Origin: Saprospiraceae bacterium
GTDB lineage: Bacteria > Bacteroidota > Bacteroidia > Chitinophagales > Saprospiraceae
Reading direction: 5' to 3'
Assembly (NCBI GenBank): GCA_020629035.1
Contig: JAHDEC010000019.1
Coordinates: 1-54,448, forward strand
Length of the DNA: 54,448 nt
Shown: one piece after another, positions 45,644 through 53,812 of the stretch
Numbering within the stretch: the first letter of the stretch is position 1
Layout: each line of letters opens with the position of its first letter
Made by a program: the position numbers and the translations under genes
Notes under the pieces: generated by a model
What the model was told of the DNA's origin: nothing
Seen by the model: only the letters and a program-made list of their open reading frames with translations
Databases searched by the model: none

Positions 45644-46512
45644 TAAAGTTTAGGACAGTCCACGCGGTAAAATAATCTTTTGCCTAAGTTATAATGAAAT
45701 CTAATCATTCCAATAAAATAGTAATCATTTACTTCTGGATTCCCCCTTTTTTTACCTGCATAGTTCCCTGGGAAAGAACCTTCTTCACGTCCATGAAACT
45801 CATCAATTCGTTGGGACAAAATTGCGGATTCTTCCCCATTAAAGAAGAGTAAATCATCATAGGAAACATAGGTAGTGCTTACATCATCTAGATAATCGGT
45901 CGAAGTAAATCGAATATTCATTTCTGCACTAATAGCCATTCTATCATTTAATCTAACTTTTGCTCCTCCACCAAAATGTATGGCACCTTGTATGAGTTTA
46001 TAGGGTTTTGCTTTCCCTTGGATACCCTGTCCTTCGGTGCCTAGAGGTTGTAACTTATAGCTTGTCCCTTGATAATCAGCTTTGGGACTAAAATGAAATC
46101 CAGCTATCCCAGCTGTCGCATAAGGTGTAAAAAATCGTCCTTCTTGATTATAATCGAATCCAAAGAAATAATAATTGGCTGACAAGGATACTTCAGCTAT
46201 GTGGGAGTAGAAACTTAAATTCCGTTCTCTTTGCGATTCACTGGCAGCAAAACTATCATCTCCACTTAATTGGCCATACAACAAGCCTATGTTCATAGCT
46301 AAATATGGATTAAATTGGCGCTCCATTTTTAGATCAAATGCTAATTTGGATTGGATTACGTTTTTACTAAAGCTTGGGGAGTTTAAATCACCACCGTACA
46401 TACTTCCACCTAGTCCAAGCGCCACATCATAATTTTGTGCAAATAAATTACCTAGTGTAAAAAAAGACAAAAGTATAAAGCAACTGGTCATGCGTCTAAA
46501 TATTGCATTCAT
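45643..46512 (-). CDS. DUF6089-like outer-membrane barrel protein
   Basis: This 289-residue protein has a signal peptide (about 1-25, ending NLFAQ) followed by GLGLGGSMYGGDLNSP-like glycine-rich strands, ANYYFFGFDY, FTPYATAGIAGFHFSPKA, and RMAISAEMNIRFTSTDYLDDVSTTY, all typical of the DUF6089 family of small barrels from Bacteroidota. It ends NYFIG-like DYYFIGMIRFHYNLGKRLFYRVDCPKL. The function of the family is not established. It is first in an operon with recQ (TAATG overlap), so helicase expression depends on its translation. The divergent S8 protease gene lies 175 bases away. Confidence 0.85.
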   Translation of the reverse strand: MNAIFRRMTSCFILLSFFTLGNLFAQNYDVALGLGGSMYGGDLNSPSFSKNVIQSKLAFDLKMERQFNPYLAMNIGLLYGQLSGDDSFAASESQRERNLSFYSHIAEVSLSANYYFFGFDYNQEGRFFTPYATAGIAGFHFSPKADYQGTSYKLQPLGTEGQGIQGKAKPYKLIQGAIHFGGGAKVRLNDRMAISAEMNIRFTSTDYLDDVSTTYVSYDDLLFFNGEESAILSQRIDEFHGREEGSFPGNYAGKKRGNPEVNDYYFIGMIRFHYNLGKRLFYRVDCPKL

Positions 46513-46597
46513 AGTTTAAATTATTTATAAATTTATCAGGTGGTTAAATAAAACACAATGGTTCCACGTATATAAAACAAATATATGTGCAGATTAT

Positions 46598-46605
46598 TAT
46601 CTTTG
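46598..46605 (+). promoter_or_regulatory. Possible downstream promoter box of the S8 protease gene
   Basis: TATCTTTG matches the Bacteroidota TAnnTTTG box exactly, 82 bases before the ATG. No TTG is found 19-21 bases upstream, so support is partial. Confidence 0.3.
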
Positions 46606-46687
46606 TGCGCATTAGCATTGAAATTAACATTAGACTGATTTCCACTAAATTGACAAAAATTCTATTTCTTATTAACAAACGTATATT

Positions 46688-48370
46688 ATGAAATTTCTAA
46701 TCTCTCTGGCTTGTTTACTAACATTTCAGGCTACATTATTTGGACAAGCACCAGAAAACTGGTTCCACCAAGATCCATCAAATAGCGAATGGCATGGAGT
46801 AGCTACTGAGCAAGCTTACGAAAAACTAAAAGGTAAAACAGGTGAAATGGTAGTGGTAGCTGTCATCGATTCTGGAGTCGACATTGAACATGAAGATTTA
46901 AAGGATGTCGTATGGGTAAATCCAGGTGAAATAGCTGGTAACGGTATTGATGATGACAAAAACGGCTATGTGGATGATGTACATGGCTGGAATTTTATTG
47001 GCGGAGCTAATGGAAATGTGAATGAAGATACTTATGAAGCGACTAGGTTGTATAAAAAATACAAATACAAGTATGAGAATGCGGTAAGAGATCAGCTTTC
47101 AAAAAATGAGCAAAAAGACTATGATAAATTTAAGATTGTAGAGAAAGAAGTTATGTCTAAACTAGATCGCGCAAATGAGCGTCTTGAAGGTATAGAGTCA
47201 AGAGAGGCTACTATCATTAGTTCTGTGGATGCCGTTCAAGAGGCACTAGGTGATATGGATATTACTGCTGCCAATGTATCTGCATTAGAAGGAGGCGAAG
47301 AAGTTGCGATGGGTAAAGAGATTGTAGGAAGTTTTTTAGGTGAAGGAGAAGAAATTACTGACTTTGCAAAAATCAAAGAATTAGTGGTAGGTGAATTAGA
47401 TGGAGCGAAAAACTACTACCAAGGTCAACTAGATCATGCTTACAATATTGATTTTAATCCAAGAACTATTGTAGGTGACAACTATGATGATTCTTCGGAA
47501 AAATCATACGGAAATAATGATGTAGAAGGACCTGATGCACTACACGGAACGCATGTTGCCGGAATCATTGCTGCAACAAGAAACAACGGCGTAGGTATGA
47601 ATGGTGTAGCTGATAACGTAAAAATTATGTCAGTAAGAACAGTACCTAACGGAGATGAGCGGGATAAGGATGTTGCTAATGCTATTAGATATGCAGTAGA
47701 TAATGGAGCGTCTATTATCAACATGAGTTTTGGTAAGGGATTTTCTTGGGACAAAGCAGTTGTTGATGAAGCGGTAAAGTATGCTACAAAAAATGATGTA
47801 TTATTAGTACATGCTGCTGGTAATTCAAGCCAGAATAATGATAACACTGATAACTTCCCTAACGACTCTTTCGAAAAGAAGAGCATGTTTTGTAAAGGAT
47901 CAAGTACTTGGATGGAAATCGGAGCATTGAACTTTGCACAAGGAGAAAACTTCTGTGCACCATTCTCTAACTATGGTAAAGCAGAGGTTGATTTATTTTC
48001 ACCTGGTATGCAGATTTACGCAACTTTACCAGATAATGAGTATGCAAACTTACAGGGAACAAGTATGGCAGCACCGGTTGTTGCTGGAGTGGCTGCGATA
48101 TTAAGGTCATACTTCCCAGAACTTTCTGCTGAGCAGGTAAAGGAAATTTTAGAATCAACAGTGACTCCTATTAATGAGCAAGTAATTATCCCGGGAGAAA
48201 AAGATAAGAAAGCAGCTTTCAGTTCATTAAGTGTAACAGGTGGAGTTGTAAACGCTGAGTCAGCGGTTGCTAAAGCAATGAATACAAAAGGAAAGCGAAA
48301 AAAGAAAATTAGAGAAAAAGCAAAAACAAATTCCATGAAGGTAGCCAAAGCGGCTGCAGGAAGAGTTTAA
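46688..48370 (+). CDS. Secreted subtilisin-like serine protease (S8)
   Basis: This 560-residue protease has a signal peptide (1-20, ending LFGQ) and the S8 triad: Asp61 in VAVIDSGVDIEH, His286 in ALHGTHVAGIIAA and Ser459 in GTSMAAPVVAG. The Asp-to-His distance is about 225 residues, far longer than in typical subtilisins, owing to a charged helical insert (about 115-235, with YKKYKYKYENAV and KFKIVEKEVMSKLDRANERL). The chain ends in a basic tail (GKRKKKIREKAK) and has no T9SS sorting domain, so it is likely periplasmic or released by another route. No inhibitor propeptide is obvious. It is closed by a terminator at 48376. Confidence 0.92.
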   Translation: MKFLISLACLLTFQATLFGQAPENWFHQDPSNSEWHGVATEQAYEKLKGKTGEMVVVAVIDSGVDIEHEDLKDVVWVNPGEIAGNGIDDDKNGYVDDVHGWNFIGGANGNVNEDTYEATRLYKKYKYKYENAVRDQLSKNEQKDYDKFKIVEKEVMSKLDRANERLEGIESREATIISSVDAVQEALGDMDITAANVSALEGGEEVAMGKEIVGSFLGEGEEITDFAKIKELVVGELDGAKNYYQGQLDHAYNIDFNPRTIVGDNYDDSSEKSYGNNDVEGPDALHGTHVAGIIAATRNNGVGMNGVADNVKIMSVRTVPNGDERDKDVANAIRYAVDNGASIINMSFGKGFSWDKAVVDEAVKYATKNDVLLVHAAGNSSQNNDNTDNFPNDSFEKKSMFCKGSSTWMEIGALNFAQGENFCAPFSNYGKAEVDLFSPGMQIYATLPDNEYANLQGTSMAAPVVAGVAAILRSYFPELSAEQVKEILESTVTPINEQVIIPGEKDKKAAFSSLSVTGGVVNAESAVAKAMNTKGKRKKKIREKAKTNSMKVAKAAAGRV

Positions 48371-48375
48371 ATGAT

Positions 48376-48402
48376 AAAGCCCGATTAACGTCGGGCTTTT
48401 TT
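48376..48402 (+). terminator. Rho-independent terminator after the S8 protease
   Basis: A perfect nine-pair stem AAAGCCCGA/TCGGGCTTT with a six-base loop TTAACG and T tract lies six bases after the stop codon. Confidence 0.9.
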
Positions 48403-48413
48403 ATTACTTTCAA

Positions 48414-49277
48414 ATGGTAATTGACTACATGATGAATGATTTTTTATCTAGACCAATTGAGGATATTGAACTAAGGGAGTTATTCGGTATTCTAACGGGA
48501 GCGGTAGCTCCCAGACCCATTGCTATGGCAAGCACAATATCCAAAACAGGAGAGGTAAATTTAAGTCCTTTCAGTTTCTTTAATTGTTTTGGTGCTAATC
48601 CGGCCACCCTCATATTTTCTCCATCAAGACGCGTTCGTGATAATACGACTAAACACACGCTTGAGAATGTGTTAGAGCATCCAGAAGTGGTGGTTAATAT
48701 TTGCAACTATGATATGGTCGAACAGGTCTCGCTTTCGAGTGGAGAATATCCTAATGGGGTTAATGAATTTAAAAAAGCAGGTTTTAGTTCAGTCCCATCA
48801 GCTATTATCAAACCACCAAGAATAGCAGAAGCACCGATCTCATTCGAATGCAAGGTAAAGGAGGTCATAGCACTTGGAGACCAAAAAGGAGCAGGCAATT
48901 TAGTGATCTCTGAAATTGTCTATGTGCACCTATCAAAAAGTGTATTAAGTCAGGATGGTAAAATTGATCCATTTAAGCTTGACCCTATCTCAAGATTAGG
49001 TGGCAATTGGTACGGAAGAATAACTGCTGATTCGTTATTTGAGGTGGCAAAACCTTTGGGTAAACCCGGAATTGGTTTTGATGCCTTACCAAAATCAGTG
49101 TTAAGCAGTGAAATATTATCTGCTAATGATTTAGCTAAATTAGCTTCAGTGAGCGAATTGCCGCAAGCTGAGGCAAGTTCCCAAACAGGAAACAGCATTG
49201 AACAAAAACATAGTGAAGCAAAAGCTTGTTTAGCACTTGGAGATGTCGATGAGGCATGGCAAATTTTACTCGCTTAA
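48414..49277 (+). CDS. Flavin-reductase-domain protein (DIM6/NTAB family)
   Basis: This 287-residue protein has the FMN-binding split barrel of flavin reductases in residues about 15-200: FGILTGAVAPRPIAMASTISK, then NLSPFSFFNCFGANPATLIFSPS, NTTKHTLENV and ISRLGGNWYGRI. Such proteins bind FMN and serve as flavin reductases or oxidoreductases; no partner monooxygenase is adjacent. The last 70 residues are an unusual helical extension (ASSQTGNSIEQKHSEAKACL). Two close ATG codons (48429, 48432) could be the true start. It lies 12 bases before a HisC-like aminotransferase, presumably one operon, but no shared pathway is clear. The protease terminator precedes it. Confidence 0.82.
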   Translation: MVIDYMMNDFLSRPIEDIELRELFGILTGAVAPRPIAMASTISKTGEVNLSPFSFFNCFGANPATLIFSPSRRVRDNTTKHTLENVLEHPEVVVNICNYDMVEQVSLSSGEYPNGVNEFKKAGFSSVPSAIIKPPRIAEAPISFECKVKEVIALGDQKGAGNLVISEIVYVHLSKSVLSQDGKIDPFKLDPISRLGGNWYGRITADSLFEVAKPLGKPGIGFDALPKSVLSSEILSANDLAKLASVSELPQAEASSQTGNSIEQKHSEAKACLALGDVDEAWQILLA

Positions 49278-49289
49278 TTAATCAAATTT

Positions 49290-50405
49290 ATGAAAACCAA
49301 CCCAGTACTATTCAACCCATTATTGCAAGGAAATGCTAGCTATAAAGGAGGAAAAACAGTCCATGATATTTCATTGCCTGATGGGATGGAGTTATACAAA
49401 TTATCTTCCAACGAGAACCCTATAGGCCCATCACCTAAAGCGATCAAAGCGTTAGAAAAAGTGCTGCCAAATTTACACATTTACCCAGATCGCACTGATA
49501 TACGATTTCGTGAAAAACTAAGTGCCTTTTATGGCAAGACCATGGGTGTAGATCATTTTTTATGTAGTAATAGTGGTGTGGCGCTTTTGGAAATGATTTC
49601 AAGAGCTTTCTTAAGAGAAGGAAACGAAATTATCATATCGAATCCAGCTTTTGGGCCTTATGAAATGTTTGCTTTAAAACAAGGAGCGAAAGTCATCGAT
49701 ATTCCTTTATTAGCGCCTGATTTCAGTCTAGATGTTGATGGTATTTTAGATGTAATTACTGAGCAAACGAGACTAATTTATATCACCAATCCCAATAATC
49801 CAACCGGCACATACATACCTCAAGATGATATAGATTACTTAATCGAACATTTACCCGATCATGTTATACTCATCTATGATGAAGTCTATTTTCATTTTGC
49901 GGATGCTGAGGACTTCAGCTTAGCCATACCTTATGTTTTAGCCGATAAGAATGTTATTGCCGTAAATAGTTTTGCAAAGTCTTATGGTTTAGCAGGATTA
50001 CGGATGGGTTACGGCTATGGGAAGCCGGAACTTATGAATTATCTAAGGAATATACAGCGTCCATTCTTTATCAATATTGCGGGTATGGAAGCAGCTATGG
50101 CGGCGCTAGATGACAAGGAACATATAAGTGCTACTGTAAGCATGGTCCAATCACAAAAAGAACGAATTTATCCTTGTTTAGAGGAAATTGGGGCAGAGTA
50201 TTGGAGAAGTCAATCGAATTTTATTTTAATTAAACCACCAGTAAGCGAAGCACAATTTGAGCAAGACATGCTTCAACATGGTTTAATGGTAAGGCCTGTA
50301 GCTAATTTCGGAGCACCTGGCTGTGTTCGGATATCTATAGGTAATGAAGCTGCCACAACTTCGCTTATTAAGGCTTTGCCTCAAGTTTATGCGGCTTATA
50401 AATAA
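49290..50405 (+). CDS. HisC-like PLP aminotransferase (fold type I)
   Basis: This 371-residue enzyme resembles histidinol-phosphate and aromatic aminotransferases. It has LSSNENPIGPSPKAIKAL near the start, FLCSNSGVALLEMI, ITNPNNPTGTYI, VILIYDEVYFHFAD and the Schiff-base motif NSFAKSYGLAGLRMGYGYG with Lys230, ending with RPVANFGAPGCVRISIG, where Arg binds the substrate carboxylate. No other his genes are near, so an aromatic or imidazole amino acid substrate is inferred only from fold family. Gene order with a flavin-reductase-domain protein 12 bases upstream suggests cotranscription. Confidence 0.88.
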   Translation: MKTNPVLFNPLLQGNASYKGGKTVHDISLPDGMELYKLSSNENPIGPSPKAIKALEKVLPNLHIYPDRTDIRFREKLSAFYGKTMGVDHFLCSNSGVALLEMISRAFLREGNEIIISNPAFGPYEMFALKQGAKVIDIPLLAPDFSLDVDGILDVITEQTRLIYITNPNNPTGTYIPQDDIDYLIEHLPDHVILIYDEVYFHFADAEDFSLAIPYVLADKNVIAVNSFAKSYGLAGLRMGYGYGKPELMNYLRNIQRPFFINIAGMEAAMAALDDKEHISATVSMVQSQKERIYPCLEEIGAEYWRSQSNFILIKPPVSEAQFEQDMLQHGLMVRPVANFGAPGCVRISIGNEAATTSLIKALPQVYAAYK

Positions 50406-50576
50406 TTAGAAATAATAATAGAAAACCATCTAACTGAAATTTGTACTCCAACAATAAAAGCTGGGTTTAAGAATACAAAACACCGACACTTAAGCATTTG
50501 TAAAAAATAAGCTAAAAAACCATAAAAGTTATAAGTCACGTAATCCCCTAGCACAGTTTGTACATAGGTAGCCAAA

Positions 50577-50608
50577 TTGGGTTTAAACCAAGAAATATTA
50601 AACCTTTG
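50577..50608 (+). promoter_or_regulatory. Promoter with palindromic spacer, upstream of the di-haem peroxidase
   Basis: TTG (50577-50579), a 21-base spacer and AACCTTTG (50601-50608) fit the Bacteroidota promoter with one mismatch. The spacer holds the perfect ten-base palindrome GGTTTAAACC (50580-50589), a possible operator. The ATG follows at 50648. Confidence 0.45.
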
Positions 50609-50647
50609 AACAAACTACAAGTCTAATTAAAGATTAAAAAGTGAATC

Positions 50648-51871
50648 ATGAAAAACCAAATTTTTATACTATTCTTCGTTTTCATTTTCTTCTTAATAGC
50701 ATGTTTCGATGATGTCGACTTAAATCCCAGTGTGGATAATGAAGACCCTTTTGCTGAATTAAATTTACCTGATACCTATTTCAACTATTCCAATGTAGAT
50801 TTTCCATCTTATATACTGAATAGTGAATTCCCAACACAATTTCAATTTCGGGCTCCTATAGAATATGATAATACTCCAGATGACAATGAAGTTTCCAATC
50901 CAGGTGCAACTTTAGGAAGAGTGCTATTTTATGATAAAAAACTAAGTGCAAATGGAACTATCTCTTGTGCATCTTGCCATCAAGCTGATCATGGATTTTC
51001 AGATCCAAATATCTTAAGTGAAGGATTAGAAGGCGGATTAACGAGAAGACATTCTATGGGAATAGTAAATGCAAGATTTTATGCGGACGGAAGGTTTTTC
51101 TGGGATGAAAGGGCTGAAACACTTGAGGAACAAGTATTAATGCCTTTTCAAGACGAAGTGGAAATGGGATTGTCGCTGGAAGAGCTTATTCGAATTATCG
51201 AAGACCAAGCATACTACCCCACCTTATTTAAAGATGCTTTTGGAGACTCTATTATAACCAGTGATCGAATTTCTAAAGCCTTGGCTCAATTCATAAGAAG
51301 TCTGGTAAGTATTACCTCAAAATATGATCAAGCTAGGAGTGAAGTTTCTTCCCCATTAATGGATTTTCCATCATTTACAGAACAAGAAAATCAAGGAAAA
51401 AGATTATTCAATCTTCCACGTGAATTAACCAATGGAATAAATGGAAATTGTGTTGGATGTCATCAAACTGAAGCGTTTGTAGGTCCATTTCCTAATTTGC
51501 CTGGATCATTAACTTCTTTCGCGACTTCCAATGGTTTGGATGCAGTATCTACTTTTGATTTAGGTGTAGGGGAATCTACAGGGAACGTAAATGACAACGG
51601 AAAGTTTAAAGTTCCATCTTTAAAAAACATTGCTATACGTCCACCCTATATGCATGATGGCAGATTTGCTACTTTGGAAGAAGTTATTGAACATTATAGT
51701 TCAGGCATTCAAAATCATCCAAACTTAATATCACCATTGGTAAATGATGACGGGGAGGTAGGTCAGTTTGATTTTAATCAATCTGAAAAAGAGGCCTTAG
51801 TTGCTTTCTTAAAAACATTAACTGATGAAGAAATGCTGTCAGATGAAAAATTCAGTGATCCATTTAATTAA
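50648..51871 (+). CDS. Di-haem cytochrome c peroxidase / MauG-like lipoprotein
   Basis: This 407-residue protein has a lipobox LIA-Cys19 and two haem-binding CxxCH motifs, SCASCHQADHG (Cys107 to His111) and NCVGCHQTEAF (Cys268 to His272). The later PPYMHDGRF carries Met335, the likely axial ligand. This is the bacterial cytochrome c peroxidase/MauG family, which removes periplasmic hydrogen peroxide or, in MauG, oxidises a protein side chain. It is the first gene of an apparent operon with a sulfatase nine bases downstream, both as lipoproteins, and is preceded by a promoter with a palindrome. Which partner donates electrons is not visible. Confidence 0.93.
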   Translation: MKNQIFILFFVFIFFLIACFDDVDLNPSVDNEDPFAELNLPDTYFNYSNVDFPSYILNSEFPTQFQFRAPIEYDNTPDDNEVSNPGATLGRVLFYDKKLSANGTISCASCHQADHGFSDPNILSEGLEGGLTRRHSMGIVNARFYADGRFFWDERAETLEEQVLMPFQDEVEMGLSLEELIRIIEDQAYYPTLFKDAFGDSIITSDRISKALAQFIRSLVSITSKYDQARSEVSSPLMDFPSFTEQENQGKRLFNLPRELTNGINGNCVGCHQTEAFVGPFPNLPGSLTSFATSNGLDAVSTFDLGVGESTGNVNDNGKFKVPSLKNIAIRPPYMHDGRFATLEEVIEHYSSGIQNHPNLISPLVNDDGEVGQFDFNQSEKEALVAFLKTLTDEEMLSDEKFSDPFN

Positions 51872-51880
51872 ATACAAAAA

Positions 51881-53170
51881 ATGAAGAAATTATACCTTTT
51901 CTGTTTTGCATTTGCTTTTATTGGTTGTGATAATGATGGAAATCTTATTGATACTAATCCACCGAATGATTCTTCACCTAATATTTTGCTAATCATAGCA
52001 GATGATCTTGGTAAAGACGCTTTAAATGGATTTTCCGAAGGAAGTATTAAACCATTTACTCCTCATATAGATGCAATTAGAACCTCGGGAATATCATTTA
52101 CAAACTTTTGGTCATACCCTACTTGCTCACCTACAAGATCTTCCATTTTGACGGGAAAATATGGCTATAGCACTGGTGTAAAATGGGCGGGTGATGCTTT
52201 AGATGAATCTGAATTAAGTTTGCAAAAATATATTAATCAGCAATCTAGCAATAGGTATGCCACCGCCATAGTAGGCAAATGGCATTTATCAGGAACCGAA
52301 ACTTCGATCAACCCTGAAAGCTTTGGCATAGATTACTATGCTGGATTGTTTCGGGGTGAGCCGCAGAGCTATTATAATTGGCAGCTAAATGAAGATGGTC
52401 AAAACGTCTTTGAATCAGAATATATAACAACAAAGTTCACTGATTTAGCAATCGATTGGCTTAATGAGCAGGATAATCCTTGGTTTCTGTGGTTAGCATA
52501 TAATGCTCCTCATACCCCATTTCATCTACCTCCTTCTGAAATGCATTCTCAAGGCAATCTGCCAGAATATGCAGATGGAGCAGATCCTATGCCATATTAT
52601 ATGGCTTCAATAGAAGCGCTAGATTTTCAGATCGGCAGATTACTTGATAATATACCGCAAAATGAATTAGACAAAACAACAATTATTTTTCTAGGAGACA
52701 ATGGCTCTCCTAATGAAGTTGCACAATTACCTTATCTGAGTTCTACAGCTAAGGGAACACTTTACCAAGGAGGTATAAATACTCCAATATTTGTTTCTGG
52801 TCATGGTGTAACAAGAAATGGAGAAGATAACAACCCAATTACGAGTACTGATCTATTTGCTACGATAGTAGAGTTATCCGGAGTTTCTGTCGATGAAATA
52901 AATGATAGCAGAAGTTTCAAAACACTACTTACTGAAGATATTAGTTTAAGCAGACACCAGTATGCAGAAAAATACAATGCACCATCTGACAAATGGGCGA
53001 TTAGTGATGGACAATATAAATTAATAATTGGCGCTTCTGGTAATCAAGAATTTTTTAATCTAAATGAAGATCCATACGAAGCAAACAATTTATTGAATAC
53101 TGGATTAAATATTGAGGCAAGCAATGCAAAAGTAGAATTAGAACTTAAACTGGATGAAATTAGAAAGTAA
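51881..53170 (+). CDS. Type I sulfatase lipoprotein
   Basis: This 429-residue protein has a lipobox-like FIG-Cys16 and the sulfatase fold. The metal-binding Asp pair is in LLIIADDLGKDA (Asp41, Asp42). The formylglycine signature is Cys82-SPTR in PTCSPTRSSILTGKYG, with the later FLGDNGSP. The core C-x-P-x-R agrees with the cysteine-type sulfatases; the usual Ser at position four is Thr here. Formylglycine formation needs a maturase that is not in the window. It hydrolyses sulfate esters, probably on marine polysaccharides. It follows the peroxidase gene by nine bases. Confidence 0.9.
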   Translation: MKKLYLFCFAFAFIGCDNDGNLIDTNPPNDSSPNILLIIADDLGKDALNGFSEGSIKPFTPHIDAIRTSGISFTNFWSYPTCSPTRSSILTGKYGYSTGVKWAGDALDESELSLQKYINQQSSNRYATAIVGKWHLSGTETSINPESFGIDYYAGLFRGEPQSYYNWQLNEDGQNVFESEYITTKFTDLAIDWLNEQDNPWFLWLAYNAPHTPFHLPPSEMHSQGNLPEYADGADPMPYYMASIEALDFQIGRLLDNIPQNELDKTTIIFLGDNGSPNEVAQLPYLSSTAKGTLYQGGINTPIFVSGHGVTRNGEDNNPITSTDLFATIVELSGVSVDEINDSRSFKTLLTEDISLSRHQYAEKYNAPSDKWAISDGQYKLIIGASGNQEFFNLNEDPYEANNLLNTGLNIEASNAKVELELKLDEIRK

Positions 53171-53251
53171 AAACAGGCAATAACTATAGGTGACCACAGC
53201 ATTTCTTTCGTGCCTTGAGGTTCGTTGTATAAATAAGATGGAGTTTACTCT

Positions 53252-53344
53252 GTGAGTGAGAGCTTGTTAGAGTTTAAGAATAAAATTAAAAAAGTTGAAA
53301 TACCTCATTACCTTTTTGAAGAAAAAGAAGGAACTTTTAATTGA
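53252..53344 (+). pseudogene. Possible gene remnant, 30 codons
   Basis: A GTG-initiated frame reads SESLLEFKNKIKKVEIPHYL, then FEEKEGTFN and a stop. The phrase looks protein-like and not random AT-rich sequence, and a different frame soon after (KKPDVSKIYSLNNKYVTNC) continues similarly, as a frameshifted remnant would. The family is not recognised, and it may also be a small protein. Confidence 0.3.
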
Positions 53345-53416
53345 TTAGAAACTCAAAAAACCAGATGTATCAAAAATCTATTCGCTAAACAATAAATATG
53401 TAACTAATTGCTAAAA

Positions 53417-53620
53417 TTAATCTCCCAATACAATTTTCATATAAGCAGCCAAAAATGAACAAACAATAATCAATAACACTTCGTTAAGTCCAGCTTCCAG
53501 TCCAAAAAAGTAACTAATAATGGTAAGAACAATTAGAAATATAAACACGGCAATGCTTTTCTTTAAAAACTTCAAATAATCGAATATTAAGTAATTATGC
53601 GCCCTGATAAAATCTTTTGA
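53417..53620 (-). pseudogene. Possible remnant of a small two-helix membrane protein
   Basis: An open frame of 67 codons has no ATG at its start. It encodes two hydrophobic stretches, SIAVFIFLIVLTIISYFFGL and NEVLLIIVCSFLAAYMKIVL, joined by a short loop, and ends in VLGD and a stop. The amphipathic start FDYLKFLKKS is typical of real small membrane proteins, so this may be a truncated gene or a protein with a non-ATG start (a TTG lies in the right place). Confidence 0.4.
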
Positions 53621-53702
53621 TTAACCAGTATCTCTCAGACTAAATTAAGCTAATTCGGACAATCAAATCGATAATGTAACTTGCATGTAGCAACTTTTAC
53701 AA

Positions 53703-53734
53703 TTGACTCCCCTGTTAAAGGTTTACTCCGTTTG
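53703..53734 (+). promoter_or_regulatory. Promoter of the last barrel-protein gene
   Basis: TTG (53703-53705), a 21-base spacer and TCCGTTTG (53727-53734) fit the Bacteroidota consensus with one mismatch. The ATG lies 78 bases downstream, leaving a leader of about 70 bases. Confidence 0.42.
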
Positions 53735-53812
53735 GCAAACTAAAAATGCTTACATTGATGTAAAAATCAATCTAAATCTTGACTTTCCATTTTCATTAAA
53801 AGTAGTCATCCA

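Larger units (their letters stand above)
53171..53812. other. Intergenic region, 642 bp, with decayed reading frames
   Basis: The gap between the sulfatase and the barrel gene is larger than usual here. It holds two short open frames listed separately and a promoter at 53703. No intact gene, tRNA or terminator hairpin was found. Confidence 0.6.

Noticed and set aside
47482-47886. Open frame of 134 codons antisense to the S8 protease
   Set aside because: It covers the catalytic His region of the protease in reverse and has the Ser/Leu/Pro-rich look of a shadow frame.
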